Made by a program: the position numbers and the translations under genes
Shown: positions 42,472-51,996 of the stretch, piece by piece
How positions within the stretch are numbered: the stretch's first letter is position 1
How the letters are laid out: each line of letters starts with the position of its first letter
Source: an uncultured Flavobacteriaceae bacterium
Lineage (GTDB): Bacteria > Bacteroidota > Bacteroidia > Flavobacteriales > Flavobacteriaceae
Direction of reading: 5' to 3'
DNA length: 64,000 nucleotides
Assembly: GCA_947489085.1 (NCBI GenBank)
Contig: CANLCJ010000019.1
Location: 1 to 64,000 of the forward strand
The notes under the pieces: generated by a model
The model's database searches: none
What the model was told of the DNA's origin: nothing
The model's input: the letters and a program-made list of their open reading frames with translations, nothing else

Positions 42472-43581
42472 TTATTTGCTTTTCTTTATGTTTTCTATAA
42501 ACTGATCGAAAAGGTAAACCGAATCGTTTGGCCCTGGACTTGCTTCTGGATGGTATTGTACCGAAAAACAGTTTTTAGATACCATAGCAAGACCTGCAAC
42601 TGTATCATCGTTTAAATGTACGTGTGTTACTTTCAAATCTGCATTTGCTTCTGCTTCTTCTCTGTTTACCGCAAACCCGTGGTTTTGAGATGTAATTTCG
42701 CCTTTGCCTGTAACTAGGTTTTTTACTGGGTGGTTTATCCCTCTATGGCCATTGTACATTTTATAGGTTGAAACACCATTAGCAATAGCGATAACTTGAT
42801 GGCCTAAACAAATTCCAAATAAAGGCAAGTCTCTTTTTATAATCTCTTTAGCAACAGCTTGAGCTTCTACTAAAGGTTCTGGGTCTCCAGGACCGTTAGA
42901 CAAAAAGTAGCCATCTGGATTAAATGCTTTTAAATCTTCGAACTTTGCATTATAAGGAAACACTTTTATGTATGCGCCTCTAGATGCCAAATTTCTAAGA
43001 ATATTCTTTTTTATACCCAAATCTAAGGCCGCTATTTTATATGGAGCGTTTTCATCTCCGAAAAAATAAGGTTCGGTCGTTGATACCTTAGATGATAATT
43101 CTAAGCCATTCATAGGTGGTACTGCCGCTAATTGTTCTTTTAAGCCTTCAATGTTATCCACGTCTGTAGATATAACAGCATTCATTGCGCCATTGTCTCT
43201 AATATAGCTTACTAATGCTCTTGTATCAACGTCTGATATCGCTAAGAGGTTGTTTTTAGTTAGAAAATCTTCTAAAGAGCTATCGGCAGCATCTCTTGAG
43301 TATTCGTAACTGAAATTTTTAACAATTAGACCTGCTATTTTTATAGAATCAGATTCTATTTCTTCTGCATTAGTACCATAGTTTCCAATATGAGCATTTG
43401 TAGCTACCATAAGCTGCCCAAAGTACGAAGGATCTGTGAAAATTTCTTGATATCCAGTCATACCAGTATTAAAACATACTTCTCCAAACGAAGTCCCTTG
43501 TTTATTACCTACTGCTTTACCATAAAAAATTGTTCCATCTGCAAGTAGAACTATGGCATTTTGTTTCTTTTGATATTTCAT
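42472..43581 (-). CDS. carA: carbamoyl-phosphate synthase small subunit
   Basis: The 369-residue glutaminase subunit supplies ammonia to CarB for carbamoyl phosphate. The N-terminal CPSase domain begins VLLADGTIFYGKAVGNKQGT; the class I amidotransferase has LFGICLGHQVIAIANG with the nucleophilic Cys and QYHPEASPGPNDS with the catalytic His-Glu. carB is not adjacent. It follows rplQ after a terminator. Confidence 0.96.
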   Translation of the reverse strand: MKYQKKQNAIVLLADGTIFYGKAVGNKQGTSFGEVCFNTGMTGYQEIFTDPSYFGQLMVATNAHIGNYGTNAEEIESDSIKIAGLIVKNFSYEYSRDAADSSLEDFLTKNNLLAISDVDTRALVSYIRDNGAMNAVISTDVDNIEGLKEQLAAVPPMNGLELSSKVSTTEPYFFGDENAPYKIAALDLGIKKNILRNLASRGAYIKVFPYNAKFEDLKAFNPDGYFLSNGPGDPEPLVEAQAVAKEIIKRDLPLFGICLGHQVIAIANGVSTYKMYNGHRGINHPVKNLVTGKGEITSQNHGFAVNREEAEANADLKVTHVHLNDDTVAGLAMVSKNCFSVQYHPEASPGPNDSVYLFDQFIENIKKSK

Positions 43582-43682
43582 CTCATTGTTTGTTTTCTGC
43601 GTTAAGCTTTTATACAGTTTTAATTACTGTTAAGCTGTGCCATAAAATGGTAACGCTAAAAGTTTTGCAAAAATCCCAAAAA

Positions 43683-43712
43683 AAAGGATAAACTAAAAAT
43701 AGTTTATCCTTT
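43683..43712 (-). terminator. intrinsic terminator after rplQ
   Basis: AAAGGATAAACT (43683-43694) pairs exactly with AGTTTATCCTTT (43701-43712) around AAAAAT. It closes the ribosomal supercluster 23 bases after the L17 stop. Confidence 0.8.
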
Positions 43713-43735
43713 ATATGTTAAATGTGTAATAACAT

Positions 43736-44209
43736 TTATTCCTCTTCGTTAGATGCTTTAGTTTCAACTGGAGCCGCAGCAGCTGGTTTAGAACCACCTC
43801 TTCTACTTCTTCTTGTTGTTTTCTTCTTAGCTTTATCTGCGTTGTAGATTTCGTTATAATCCACTAACTCTATCATTGCCATATCAGCATTATCACCTAA
43901 ACGATTACCTAATTTAATAATTCTGGTGTAACCTCCTGGTCTGTCTCCTATTTTAGTAGCTACTTCTCTAAACAATTCGGTAACTGCTTCTTTTTGTCTT
44001 AAACGTCCAAACACTAAACGTCTGTTATGTGTTGTATCGTCTTTAGATTTTGTAATAAGAGGTTCCACAAATTGTTTTAAAGCTTTTGCTTTAGCAACAG
44101 TTGTATTAATACGTTTGTGCTCTATTAAAGAACATGCCATATTAGATAACATTGCTTTTCTGTGAGCTGTTTTTCTACCTAAGTGGTTAATTTTTTTTCC
44201 GTGTCTCAT
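43736..44209 (-). CDS. rplQ: 50S ribosomal protein L17
   Basis: The 157-residue L17 starts [20 protein letters not shown], the invariant N-terminus. A basic, Ala- and Pro-rich extension ([14 protein letters not shown] ... NEEE) makes it longer than the E. coli protein, as is usual in Bacteroidota. It is the last gene of the supercluster, 88 bp after rpoA. Confidence 0.97.
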   Translation of the reverse strand: MRHGKKINHLGRKTAHRKAMLSNMACSLIEHKRINTTVAKAKALKQFVEPLITKSKDDTTHNRRLVFGRLRQKEAVTELFREVATKIGDRPGGYTRIIKLGNRLGDNADMAMIELVDYNEIYNADKAKKKTTRRSRRGGSKPAAAAPVETKASNEEE

Positions 44210-44297
44210 GACTTTGTTGTTATCATCTTGCTACCAAACCACATTGTAAAGTGGGAGCAAAATATGATTAATAATTATTTATAATTTCTAGTGACTA

Positions 44298-45290
44298 CTA
44301 GTCCTTATCTAATTTGTACTTGCTCAAATCCATACCGAAGTTTAAACCTTTAACATGCACTAATTCTTCTAGCTCTGTTAATGATTTTTTACCGAAATTA
44401 CGGAACTTCATTAAGTCGTTTTTATTGAAAGATACTAAGTCTCCTAACGTATCTACTTCTGCTGCTTTTAAACAATTTAATGCGCGAACTGATAAATCCA
44501 TATCGATAAGCTTTGTTTTTAAAAGCTGTCTCATATGTAACGATTCTTCATCGTAAGTCTCTGTTTGTGCAATCTCATCTGCTTCTAACGTGATACGCTC
44601 ATCTGAGAATAACATGAAGTGATGTATTAATGTTTTGGCTGCTTCTGTTAGAGCATCTTGAGGCGTAATAGAACCATCTGTAATAATTTCGAAAACTAAT
44701 TTTTCGTAATCTGTCTTCTGTTCTACACGGTAATTCTCAATGCTGTATTTAACGTTTTTTATTGGTGTGTAAATAGAATCGGTGAAAATTGTTCCTATTG
44801 GTGCAGAAGCTTTTTTGTTCTCTTCTGCAGGCACATATCCTCTACCTTTTTCTATAGTGATTTCCATGTTGATGCTCACTTTAGGATCTAAATTACAGAT
44901 TACTAATTCTGAATTTAAAACCTGAAATCCTGAGATAAACTTTTGGAAATCTCCAGCTAATATTTGCTCTTGTCCAGAAATTGATATAGATATAGACTCG
45001 TTATCGATATCCTCTATTTGTCTTTTAAAACGTACTTGCTTTAAATTTAAAATAATTTCTGTAACGTCTTCTACAACTCCAGCAATAGCTGAAAATTCGT
45101 GATCTACACCTTCTATTCTAACCGATGTAATTGCAAAACCTTCTAAAGAAGATAGTAACACTCTTCTAAGTGCGTTACCTACTGTTAAACCATAACCAGG
45201 CTCTAAAGGTCTGAATTCGAATTTACCTTCGAAATCAGTAGAATCGATCATGATTACTTTATCAGGTTTTTGGAAATTAAATATTGCCAT
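44298..45290 (-). CDS. rpoA: DNA-directed RNA polymerase subunit alpha
   Basis: The 330-residue alpha subunit has the dimerising N-terminal domain ([38 protein letters not shown]) and the C-terminal domain ([36 protein letters not shown]), which contacts promoter DNA and activators. It lies between rpsD and rplQ in the alpha-type group, 100 bp after rpsD. Confidence 0.97.
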   Translation of the reverse strand: MAIFNFQKPDKVIMIDSTDFEGKFEFRPLEPGYGLTVGNALRRVLLSSLEGFAITSVRIEGVDHEFSAIAGVVEDVTEIILNLKQVRFKRQIEDIDNESISISISGQEQILAGDFQKFISGFQVLNSELVICNLDPKVSINMEITIEKGRGYVPAEENKKASAPIGTIFTDSIYTPIKNVKYSIENYRVEQKTDYEKLVFEIITDGSITPQDALTEAAKTLIHHFMLFSDERITLEADEIAQTETYDEESLHMRQLLKTKLIDMDLSVRALNCLKAAEVDTLGDLVSFNKNDLMKFRNFGKKSLTELEELVHVKGLNFGMDLSKYKLDKD

Positions 45291-45390
45291 AGTTTTCTTC
45301 GTTTTAATTGTTATTTAGTTGCGCGATTTAAAAGTTTGAAGAACACTAATGAATCCTTTGGCTAAATACCAACATAGTTAATTTAATTTA

Positions 45391-45996
45391 TTACTTAGAA
45401 TATAATTCAACAATAAACTGCTCGTTTATGTTTTCTGGAATTTGAATTCTTGCAGGTACAGCTACGTATGTTCCTTGCTTAGTATCGTTATTCCAAGTGA
45501 TCCATTCGAAAACGTTGCTTGAATTTGATAACGATCTTTCTATAGCTTCTAAAGATTTAGACTTCTCTCTAACAGCTACAACATCTCCTGCTTTTAATTG
45601 GTAAGATGGTATGTTTACAATCTCTCCATTTACAGTAATATGTCTGTGAGATACTAATTGGCGTGCTCCACTTCTTGAAGGAGATATTCCCATTCTGTAT
45701 ACTACGTTGTCTAACCTAGATTCACATAATTGTAATAAAACTTCACCAGTAATACCTTGTGCTGTTCTTGCCTTTTTAAATAAGCCTCTAAATTGACGCT
45801 CTAATATACCATAAGTATATTTTGCTTTTTGCTTCTCTTGTAACTGGATTGCGTACTCAGATTTCTTTCCGCGTCTTCTGTTGTTACCGTGTTGCCCTGG
45901 AGGGTAATTTCTTTTTTCAAAAGATTTGTCTTCTCCAAATATAGCTTCGCCAAATTTACGTGCTATTTTAGTTTTAGGACCAGTATATCTTGCCAT
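45391..45996 (-). CDS. rpsD: 30S ribosomal protein S4
   Basis: The 201-residue primary rRNA-binding protein starts [20 protein letters not shown] and contains the S4 domain ([40 protein letters not shown]). S4 is a translational autoregulator in many bacteria; here its gene has a private promoter and a structured leader (45997-46109), so self-control is plausible. rpoA and rplQ would be controlled with it. Confidence 0.97.
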   Translation of the reverse strand: MARYTGPKTKIARKFGEAIFGEDKSFEKRNYPPGQHGNNRRRGKKSEYAIQLQEKQKAKYTYGILERQFRGLFKKARTAQGITGEVLLQLCESRLDNVVYRMGISPSRSGARQLVSHRHITVNGEIVNIPSYQLKAGDVVAVREKSKSLEAIERSLSNSSNVFEWITWNNDTKQGTYVAVPARIQIPENINEQFIVELYSK

Positions 45997-46097
45997 TTTA
46001 AATTTATTTTGAGAGTAGTTATGAATTAAGGTCTTAATCTTATCCTTCGATAACTAAATGATCTCTCGTTGATACTTGTTAAAAATTATTTTTTCAG
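45997..46097 (-). ncRNA. structured 5' leader of rpsD, candidate S4 autoregulatory element
   Basis: In the minus-strand transcript GAGAG (46067-46063) pairs with CTCTC (46015-46011) and TAGTTAT (46056-46050) with ATAACTA (46022-46016). This gives 12 base pairs with a six-base bulge on the 5' side only. The enclosed 27 bases contain GAAGG facing CCTTaaTTC and ATTAAG facing CTTAAT, alternative pairings suggesting a pseudoknot. Leader motifs in front of rpsD are known from Bacteroidota; identity with one of them was not tested. Confidence 0.5.
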
Positions 46098-46101
46098 TTT
46101 G

Positions 46102-46109
46102 CAAATATA
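46102..46109 (-). promoter_or_regulatory. -7 box of the rpsD promoter
   Basis: The minus strand reads TATATTTG, matching TAnnTTTG, three bases from the edge of the preceding terminator stem. Confidence 0.6.
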
Positions 46110-46112
46110 TAC

Positions 46113-46155
46113 AAAAAATTAATATCATCTACAAGAGAGATGATATTAATTTTTT
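46113..46155 (-). terminator. strong terminator between rpsK and rpsD
   Basis: Eighteen uninterrupted base pairs (46113-46130 with 46138-46155, core TTAATATCATCT) surround a seven-base loop, flanked by A and T runs. It lies 68 bases after the S11 stop. Confidence 0.85.
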
Positions 46156-46222
46156 ATAAAGTTTGCTGTAGTATTTTAAGTTATAGATATATTCTTTTAA
46201 CTTAAAATTAAACTGTAATGTA

Positions 46223-46606
46223 TTAAACTCTACGTCTTTTAGGAGGACGACATCCATTATGTGGTAATGGTGTAACATCTATAATTTCTGTTACTTCGAT
46301 ACCTGCATTATGTATAGAACGGATGGCAGATTCTCTACCGTTTCCTGGTCCTTTTACATAAACTTTTACTTTTTTCAATCCAGCTTCTATTGCTACACCT
46401 GCTGCATCTTCAGCAGCTAGTTGTGCTGCGTAAGGTGTGTTTTTCTTAGAACCTCTAAATCCCATTTTACCAGCAGAAGACCATGAAATTACGTCTCCGT
46501 TCTTGTTAGTTAGAGAAATGATGATATTGTTAAAAGATGCTGTTACGTGAGCCTCTCCAGTAGACTCTACTATTACTTTACGTTTCTTTGTACTTGACTT
46601 TGCCAT
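46223..46606 (-). CDS. rpsK: 30S ribosomal protein S11
   Basis: The 127-residue S11 contains [40 protein letters not shown], and the conserved ending [18 protein letters not shown]. It forms part of the 30S platform. It follows rpsM after a 113-bp spacer that is a diverged copy of the spacer before rpsM. A strong terminator follows it. Confidence 0.97.
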   Translation of the reverse strand: MAKSSTKKRKVIVESTGEAHVTASFNNIIISLTNKNGDVISWSSAGKMGFRGSKKNTPYAAQLAAEDAAGVAIEAGLKKVKVYVKGPGNGRESAIRSIHNAGIEVTEIIDVTPLPHNGCRPPKRRRV

Positions 46607-46620
46607 ATTCTTTTAGTTTT

Positions 46621-46719
46621 TAGTTGCTAGTTTTTAGTTATTGGAATCCTAAACTTTTACATTTCAAACAGATTCTTCTAACGTCCAAATACTAATGACT
46701 AATGACTATTATTTAATTA
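46621..46719. repeat. intergenic repeat copy A (rpsM-rpsK spacer)
   Basis: About 85-95 bases match the spacer upstream of rpsM (47109-47200) with about 13 mismatches over 84 aligned bases. Shared cores include TAGTTTTTAGTT, GAATCCTAAAC and CTAATGACT. Confidence 0.7.
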
Positions 46720-47094
46720 TTACTTCGTTGCTTTTTTCTTGTTAGCAACAGTTTTTCTTCTACCTTTTCTTGTTCTAGAGTTGTTCTTAGTGCGTTGCCC
46801 TCTTAAAGGTAAACCAGCTCTGTGACGAATACCTCTGTAACATCCTATATCCATTAAACGCTTAATGTTTAATTGTGTTTCAGAACGTAACTCACCTTCT
46901 ATAGTATAAGTACCAACTGCATCACGGATTGCTCCTATTTCTGCATCTGTCCAATCTTGTACTTTAGTGTTTTCGTCTACTTTAGCTGTTGCTAAGATTT
47001 CTTGTGCTCTACTCTTTCCTACTCCGTAAATATAAGTTAAAGAAATAACACCTCTTTTTTGTTTTGGTATGTCTACACCTGCAATTCTTGCCAT
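46720..47094 (-). CDS. rpsM: 30S ribosomal protein S13
   Basis: The 124-residue S13 starts [20 protein letters not shown] and contains [20 protein letters not shown] and [19 protein letters not shown]. It contacts the 50S subunit and the P-site tRNA at the head of the 30S. In E. coli this gene opens the alpha operon; here it follows rpmJ after a repeat-bearing spacer. Confidence 0.97.
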   Translation of the reverse strand: MARIAGVDIPKQKRGVISLTYIYGVGKSRAQEILATAKVDENTKVQDWTDAEIGAIRDAVGTYTIEGELRSETQLNIKRLMDIGCYRGIRHRAGLPLRGQRTKNNSRTRKGRRKTVANKKKATK

Positions 47095-47108
47095 ATTATT
47101 TTCGTTTC

Positions 47109-47200
47109 TAGTTGTTAGTTTTTAGTTGTTAGAATCCTAAACATTTCTATTTCAAGCAGATTCATCTAACTTCTAAACGCTAATGACTGATGTCTTAATT
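47109..47200. repeat. intergenic repeat copy B (rpmJ-rpsM spacer)
   Basis: This is the second copy of the sequence at 46621-46719, in the same orientation, flanking rpsM on its other side. Confidence 0.7.
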
Positions 47201-47201
47201 A

Positions 47202-47318
47202 TTACCCTTGTCTTTGTTTAAATCTAGGATTCTTTTTGTTAATTACGTAAAGTCTCCCTTTTCTACGCACTATTTTACAATCTGCGCTTCTTTTCTTTAT
47301 TGATGCTCTTACTTTCAT
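47202..47318 (-). CDS. rpmJ: 50S ribosomal protein L36 (zinc-free type)
   Basis: A 38-codon frame reads [20 protein letters not shown], then [18 protein letters not shown]. The first and last motifs are those of L36. Of the four zinc ligands in the C+ form, only one Cys (14) remains; the others are Ser, Asn and Phe, so this is a C-minus form that does not need zinc. The protein sits between infA and rpsM, as expected. Confidence 0.95.
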   Translation of the reverse strand: MKVRASIKKRSADCKIVRRKGRLYVINKKNPRFKQRQG

Positions 47319-47407
47319 CTTTATTCAGTTTTAAAGTTTAAAGCTTAAAGTTTAGAGTTGATGTGTTACTTTACAACTTTTCACTTTTCACTCAAGAACT
47401 TAATGTA

Positions 47408-47623
47408 TTAGTATCTGTATGTTATACGAGCCTTAGTTAAATCGTAAGGACTCATTTCTAATTTCACTTTATCTCCTGGTAGTAACTTTATATAGTGCAT
47501 ACGCATTTTACCAGAAATGTGTGCCGTCACAATGTGACCGTTTTCTAACTCAACTCGAAACATTGCATTAGATAATGCTTCAATTATTGTTCCGTCTTGC
47601 TCTATAGCTGCTTGTTTTGCCAT
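47408..47623 (-). CDS. infA: translation initiation factor IF-1
   Basis: The 71-residue OB-fold protein begins [20 protein letters not shown] and contains [20 protein letters not shown] and [22 protein letters not shown]-1 blocks the ribosomal A site during initiation. It follows secY directly (72 bp), with no map or adk between them. Confidence 0.97.
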   Translation of the reverse strand: MAKQAAIEQDGTIIEALSNAMFRVELENGHIVTAHISGKMRMHYIKLLPGDKVKLEMSPYDLTKARITYRY

Positions 47624-47695
47624 ATTTTGGTTTTTAGTTATTTATGGGTTAGAATAAATGTTCTAACTATAAAATGACTAGTTGCTTTAATCTAT

Positions 47696-49048
47696 TTATG
47701 CTACTGCTTTTCTATTTTTACCTGTTTTCATTAGGCCATCGTAATGCCTGTTTAACAAATAAGAATTAATTTGTTGTACGGTATCTATGGCAACACCAAC
47801 CATAATTAACATAGATGTTCCTCCGAAGAACAATGCCCATCCTTGTTGCACATTCATAAGCTTAACTATAAATGCAGGGAAAATGGCTATTAATGCTAAA
47901 AATATTGATCCTGGTAATGTTATTTGCGACATGATTTTGTCTAAATACTCAGAGGTTTCAGAACCTGGACGAATACCTGGTATAAAACCACCACTACGCT
48001 TTAAATCGTCTGCCATTTTATTTGTTGGTACTGTTATCGCAGTATAGAAATATGTAAATACAATAATTAATAAAGCAAATATAATATTATACCAAAATCC
48101 AAAAATATCCGCAAAGTTTGTTTGTATCCACTCTCCTGAAGCTGTATCCTTCAATAATGAAGAATTACCTATTAAACCAGGCACGAACATAATAGCTTGC
48201 GCAAATATAATTGGCATTACACCAGAAGCATTCAACTTTAAAGGTATGTATTGTCTAGAACCGCCTGCTGCTGCTTTTTCGTAACCACCAGAAGCAGTTC
48301 GTCTTGCATATTGCACAGCAATCTTTCTAACCGCCATTACTAACATAATAGACGCTAAAATGATAACAAACCACACTACTAATTCTATAAGAATCATGAT
48401 TAATCCACCATTAGATTCTGTAACTCTAGCAGCATATTCTTGTACAAAAGATTGCGGTAAAGTAGCTATAATACCAACCATAATTAACAACGAAATACCA
48501 TTACCAATCCCTTTGTCTGTAATTTTTTCTCCTAACCACATTGCAAAAATACAGCCTGTTACTAAAATTACTATAGAAGAGAAATAGAACAATCCGCCAG
48601 TTCCTAATAAGAATGCAGATTGAGGTATACCTAACGCTGGTAAACTGGCTAAATATCCTGGAGCTTGTACCAAACAAATACCAATAGTTAGCCATCTTGT
48701 AATTTGCGTAATTTTCTTTTGTCCGCTAGCACCTTCTTTTTGCAATTTCTGCAAATAAGGTATTGCAATTCCCATTAACTGTACAACAATAGAAGCTGAG
48801 ATGTAAGGCATGATACCAAGTGCAAAAACAGACGCGTTAGCAAAAGCTCCACCTGTAAAAGCATTAAGTAACCCTAAAAGGCCACCATCTGTCTTTTCTG
48901 CTAAGCCACTTAATTGTGCTGCATCTATTCCTGGTAATACTACTTGAGCACCAAATCGATAAACTAATAACAAACTCACACTTACGATGATTCTGTTTCT
49001 TAATTCTTCGATTTTCCAAACATTCTTAATTGATTCTATAAATTTCAT
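47696..49048 (-). CDS. secY: protein translocase subunit SecY
   Basis: The 450-residue channel subunit has ten membrane segments. It shows LRNRIIVSVSLLLVYRFGAQ, GIMPYISASIVVQLM and QYARRTASGGYEKAAAGGSRQ-like cytosolic loop sequence, then SGVMPIIFAQAIMF and KRSGGFIPGIRPGSETSEYL. It forms SecYEG with SecE and SecG, the export pore of the inner membrane. It lies 14 bp after rplO, in the spc-type group. Confidence 0.97.
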   Translation of the reverse strand: MKFIESIKNVWKIEELRNRIIVSVSLLLVYRFGAQVVLPGIDAAQLSGLAEKTDGGLLGLLNAFTGGAFANASVFALGIMPYISASIVVQLMGIAIPYLQKLQKEGASGQKKITQITRWLTIGICLVQAPGYLASLPALGIPQSAFLLGTGGLFYFSSIVILVTGCIFAMWLGEKITDKGIGNGISLLIMVGIIATLPQSFVQEYAARVTESNGGLIMILIELVVWFVIILASIMLVMAVRKIAVQYARRTASGGYEKAAAGGSRQYIPLKLNASGVMPIIFAQAIMFVPGLIGNSSLLKDTASGEWIQTNFADIFGFWYNIIFALLIIVFTYFYTAITVPTNKMADDLKRSGGFIPGIRPGSETSEYLDKIMSQITLPGSIFLALIAIFPAFIVKLMNVQQGWALFFGGTSMLIMVGVAIDTVQQINSYLLNRHYDGLMKTGKNRKAVA

Positions 49049-49062
49049 ACGTTAATGTTGTC

Positions 49063-49515
49063 TTATAAAGTTATCGCTTCTCCACCTGCTGCTTCTATAG
49101 CTGCTTTAGCCGAAGCAGAAAATTTATGTGCAGATACTTTTAATTTCGCTTTTAATTCTCCTCTACCTAATACTTTAACAAGATCATTTTTTCCTGCTAA
49201 TCTGTTAGAGAATAATGTTTCGAAATCTACAGTGTCGTTTATTTTTTTAGCATCTACTAAGCCTTGTAATGTATCTAAGTTTATAGCTTGATACTCTACA
49301 CGGTTAATATTTGTAAAACCAAATTTAGGTACACGTCTTTGTAAAGGCATTTGTCCACCTTCAAATCCTAATTTCTTAGAATAACCAGAACGTGATTTAG
49401 CACCTTTATGTCCTCTAGTGGCTGTACCACCTTTACCTGAACCTTGTCCGCGACCTACTCGCTTGCCTTGTGTTTTTACCGATCCTTTTGCCGGTTGTAA
49501 GTTACTTAAATTCAT
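49063..49515 (-). CDS. rplO: 50S ribosomal protein L15
   Basis: The 150-residue L15 starts MNLSNLQPAKGSVKTQGKRV and shows the Gly-rich GRGQGSGKGGTATRGHKGAK region, which runs into the core of the 23S rRNA. It lies between rpmD and secY. Confidence 0.97.
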   Translation of the reverse strand: MNLSNLQPAKGSVKTQGKRVGRGQGSGKGGTATRGHKGAKSRSGYSKKLGFEGGQMPLQRRVPKFGFTNINRVEYQAINLDTLQGLVDAKKINDTVDFETLFSNRLAGKNDLVKVLGRGELKAKLKVSAHKFSASAKAAIEAAGGEAITL

Positions 49516-49528
49516 TGTTGTTTGTATA

Positions 49529-49708
49529 TTAAGCTTCTTCTACAGAAACTAAGTGTGAAACTTTAGCAACCATACCAAGTATATTTGGTGTAGCTTCATG
49601 CTCTTTTACTTGTCCAATCTTTTTAAGACCTAAAGCTTCTAAAGTTCTTTTTTGTCTTTGCGTACGATTGATCGCGCTTTTAACTTTTGTTACTTTAATT
49701 TTTCCCAT
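49529..49708 (-). CDS. rpmD: 50S ribosomal protein L30
   Basis: A 59-residue frame begins MGKIKVTKVKSAINRTQRQK and continues RTLEALGLKKIGQVKEHEAT to SHLVSVEEA, the compact L30 fold with its typical LGLxKIGQ motif. It lies between rpsE and rplO, the expected position in the spc operon. Confidence 0.95.
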   Translation of the reverse strand: MGKIKVTKVKSAINRTQRQKRTLEALGLKKIGQVKEHEATPNILGMVAKVSHLVSVEEA

Positions 49709-49793
49709 TTTATTAGTTATTGGTATTTGATTAGTAGTCTATATTATGTAGCTATAAAAACAACAAAATATATACTACTAACCAAAAAACTAT

Positions 49794-50318
49794 TTATGCG
49801 TTAAAAACTTGCTCAAGTGTAATACCTCTGTCTCTTGCTATCTGGTTTGCATCTCTTAATTGTAATAAAGCATCGAAAGTAGCTTTTACAACGTTATGCG
49901 GGTTAGATGATCCTTGAGATTTAGATAATACATCATGTACTCCAACGGCTTCTAATACTGTTCTTACTGCACCTCCAGCAATAACTCCTGTACCAGGGGC
50001 TGCTGGTATAATGTTTACTCTAGCTCCTCCGTATTTTCCTTTTTGCTCATGAGGTAAAGTACCTTTTATGATAGGGATACGAACTAAGTTTTTCTTTGCG
50101 TCTTCTACGGCTTTAGCTATTGCACTAGCTACGTCTTTAGATTTACCTAATCCTTGTCCTACAACACCAGCTTCATCTCCAACAACAACTATTGCTGAAA
50201 AACCGAATGCTCTACCACCTTTGGTTACTTTTGTAACTCTTTGCACACCAACCAAACGATCTTTAAGATCTAATCCACCTGGTTTTACTAATTCTGCGCT
50301 TTTATATTTTTGATACAT
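49794..50318 (-). CDS. rpsE: 30S ribosomal protein S5
   Basis: The 174-residue S5 has the dsRNA-binding-like N domain ([40 protein letters not shown]) and the C domain ([20 protein letters not shown]). It takes part in decoding fidelity and 30S assembly. It starts six bases after rplR. Confidence 0.97.
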   Translation of the reverse strand: MYQKYKSAELVKPGGLDLKDRLVGVQRVTKVTKGGRAFGFSAIVVVGDEAGVVGQGLGKSKDVASAIAKAVEDAKKNLVRIPIIKGTLPHEQKGKYGGARVNIIPAAPGTGVIAGGAVRTVLEAVGVHDVLSKSQGSSNPHNVVKATFDALLQLRDANQIARDRGITLEQVFNA

Positions 50319-50324
50319 AATTTC

Positions 50325-50681
50325 TTAGAATTTAAGTCCTCCTTCTCTAGCGCCTTCGGCTAATGATTTAACTCTACCATGATATAAATACCCGCCTCTA
50401 TCGAAAGAGATGGTTTCAACACCAGCTTTTAAAGCTTTTTCTGCAATTGCTTTACCAACTAACGTTGCTATTTCTATCTTGTTTCCTTTTGAAGCTGCAA
50501 TATCTTTATCTCTTGAAGATGCAGAACTAATGGTTTTCCCATTAATATCATCTACCAATTGCGCATAAATTTCTTTATTGCTTCTATAAACAGCTAATCG
50601 AGGTCTTGCTTCTGTACCAGATACAACTTTACGAATTCTGTTTTTTATTCTTAGTCTTCTATCGTTCTTTGTTAATGCCAT
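50325..50681 (-). CDS. rplR: 50S ribosomal protein L18
   Basis: The 118-residue L18 contains [40 protein letters not shown] and [20 protein letters not shown], with the conserved C-terminal REGGLKF. It binds 5S rRNA together with L5. It follows rplF closely. Confidence 0.97.
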   Translation of the reverse strand: MALTKNDRRLRIKNRIRKVVSGTEARPRLAVYRSNKEIYAQLVDDINGKTISSASSRDKDIAASKGNKIEIATLVGKAIAEKALKAGVETISFDRGGYLYHGRVKSLAEGAREGGLKF

Positions 50682-50691
50682 AACCTAATTA

Positions 50692-51234
50692 TTAAGCTGA
50701 TTTACCTGCTTTTCTTCTTATTTCTTCACCAACAAACTTGATTCCTTTTCCTTTGTAAGGCTCTGGCTTACGGAAACCACGAATTTTAGCTGCTACTTGA
50801 CCAACTAATTGCTTGTCGTGAGACGTTAATTTAACGATTGGATTTTTTCCTTTTTCTGAAATTGTTTCTATTTTAACTTCTGGGGCAATATCCATAACAA
50901 TGTTATGAGAAAAACCTAAAGCTAAATCTAATTTCTGACCTTGGTTAGAGGCTCTATAACCTACACCAACCAATTCTAATTCTTTTGTCCAACCTTTAGA
51001 GACACCTGCAATCATGTTACTGATTAGAGATCTGTATAAACCATGCTTAGCTTTTTGGTTCTTCGTATCTGATGAACGCGTTACTAATACATTTCCTTCT
51101 TCAACTTTAATACCTACAGTATCAAAATCTTGTGTTAGTTCTCCTAATTTTCCTTTTACAGTAATTACGCTATCTTTAACGTCTACTGTTACACCTTCTG
51201 TAATGGCTACTGGATTATTTCCTATTCTTGACAT
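50692..51234 (-). CDS. rplF: 50S ribosomal protein L6
   Basis: The 180-residue L6 starts MSRIGNNPVAITEGVTVDVK and has two similar domains ending in the signature PEPYKGKGIKFVGEEIRRK. It lies near the GTPase-associated region of the 50S subunit. Confidence 0.97.
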   Translation of the reverse strand: MSRIGNNPVAITEGVTVDVKDSVITVKGKLGELTQDFDTVGIKVEEGNVLVTRSSDTKNQKAKHGLYRSLISNMIAGVSKGWTKELELVGVGYRASNQGQKLDLALGFSHNIVMDIAPEVKIETISEKGKNPIVKLTSHDKQLVGQVAAKIRGFRKPEPYKGKGIKFVGEEIRRKAGKSA

Positions 51235-51251
51235 TTCTTCTCGGCTTTAAA

Positions 51252-51650
51252 TTAGTAAACGTAACAAAGTACTTCTCCACCTACATTATCTCTTTTGGCT
51301 TGTTTACCTGTCATTACGCCGTGAGACGTAGAAACGATGGCAATACCAAGACCGTTAAGGATTCTAGGTAATTCTTTAGCTCCAGCATACTTACGTAAAC
51401 CTGGTGTACTAATACGTTCTATTTTTTTAATAACAGGTTCTTTAGTTTCCTTGTTGTACTTAAGTGCTATTTTGATAGTACCTTGTACAGTAGAATCGTC
51501 GAACTTGTAACTTAAAATATATCCTTGCTCGAATAATATTTTAGTAATATCTTTTTTCAGGTTAGATGCAGGAATTTCTACCACTCTGTGGTTAGCTCTA
51601 ATTGCATTTCTAACTCTAGTTAGATAATCCGCTATTGGATCTGAATACAT
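51252..51650 (-). CDS. rpsH: 30S ribosomal protein S8
   Basis: The 132-residue S8 starts MYSDPIADYLTRVRNAIRAN, the expected N-terminus; a frame reaching 14 codons further upstream is unlikely. The C-terminus has GIAIVSTSHGVMTGKQAKRD. S8 binds helix 21 of 16S rRNA; in E. coli it also represses the spc operon, but a comparable site was not looked for successfully here. Confidence 0.96.
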   Translation of the reverse strand: MYSDPIADYLTRVRNAIRANHRVVEIPASNLKKDITKILFEQGYILSYKFDDSTVQGTIKIALKYNKETKEPVIKKIERISTPGLRKYAGAKELPRILNGLGIAIVSTSHGVMTGKQAKRDNVGGEVLCYVY

Positions 51651-51723
51651 ATTTATTAATTTGCGGTTATGGTTTTCTAAATTGACTTTCAATTTGAACC
51701 TATAACCAATTTATAATCTTTTT

Positions 51724-51993
51724 TTACCAACTTGCCTTTTTAACACCTGGTATTAACCCTTGGTTAGCCATTTCTCTAAAAGTTACACGAGAAATTCCAA
51801 ATGTTCTCATATATCCTTTAGGTCTTCCTGTTAGCTTACATCTGTTGTGCTGACGTATAGGAGAAGCATTTTTAGGTAACTTTTGTAATGCTTCGTAATC
51901 TCCAGCTTCTTTCAAAGCTTTACGTTTTTCAGCATATTTAGCTACTGTTTTTGCTCTCTTTACCTCACGGGCTTTCATTGATTCTTTAGCCAT
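51724..51993 (-). CDS. rpsN: 30S ribosomal protein S14 (zinc-free type)
   Basis: The 89-residue S14 has the ending [24 protein letters not shown] without the two CxxC zinc pairs of the short C+ form, so it is the longer zinc-independent type. It lies between rplE and rpsH. Confidence 0.96.
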   Translation of the reverse strand: MAKESMKAREVKRAKTVAKYAEKRKALKEAGDYEALQKLPKNASPIRQHNRCKLTGRPKGYMRTFGISRVTFREMANQGLIPGVKKASW

Positions 51994-51996
51994 AAC

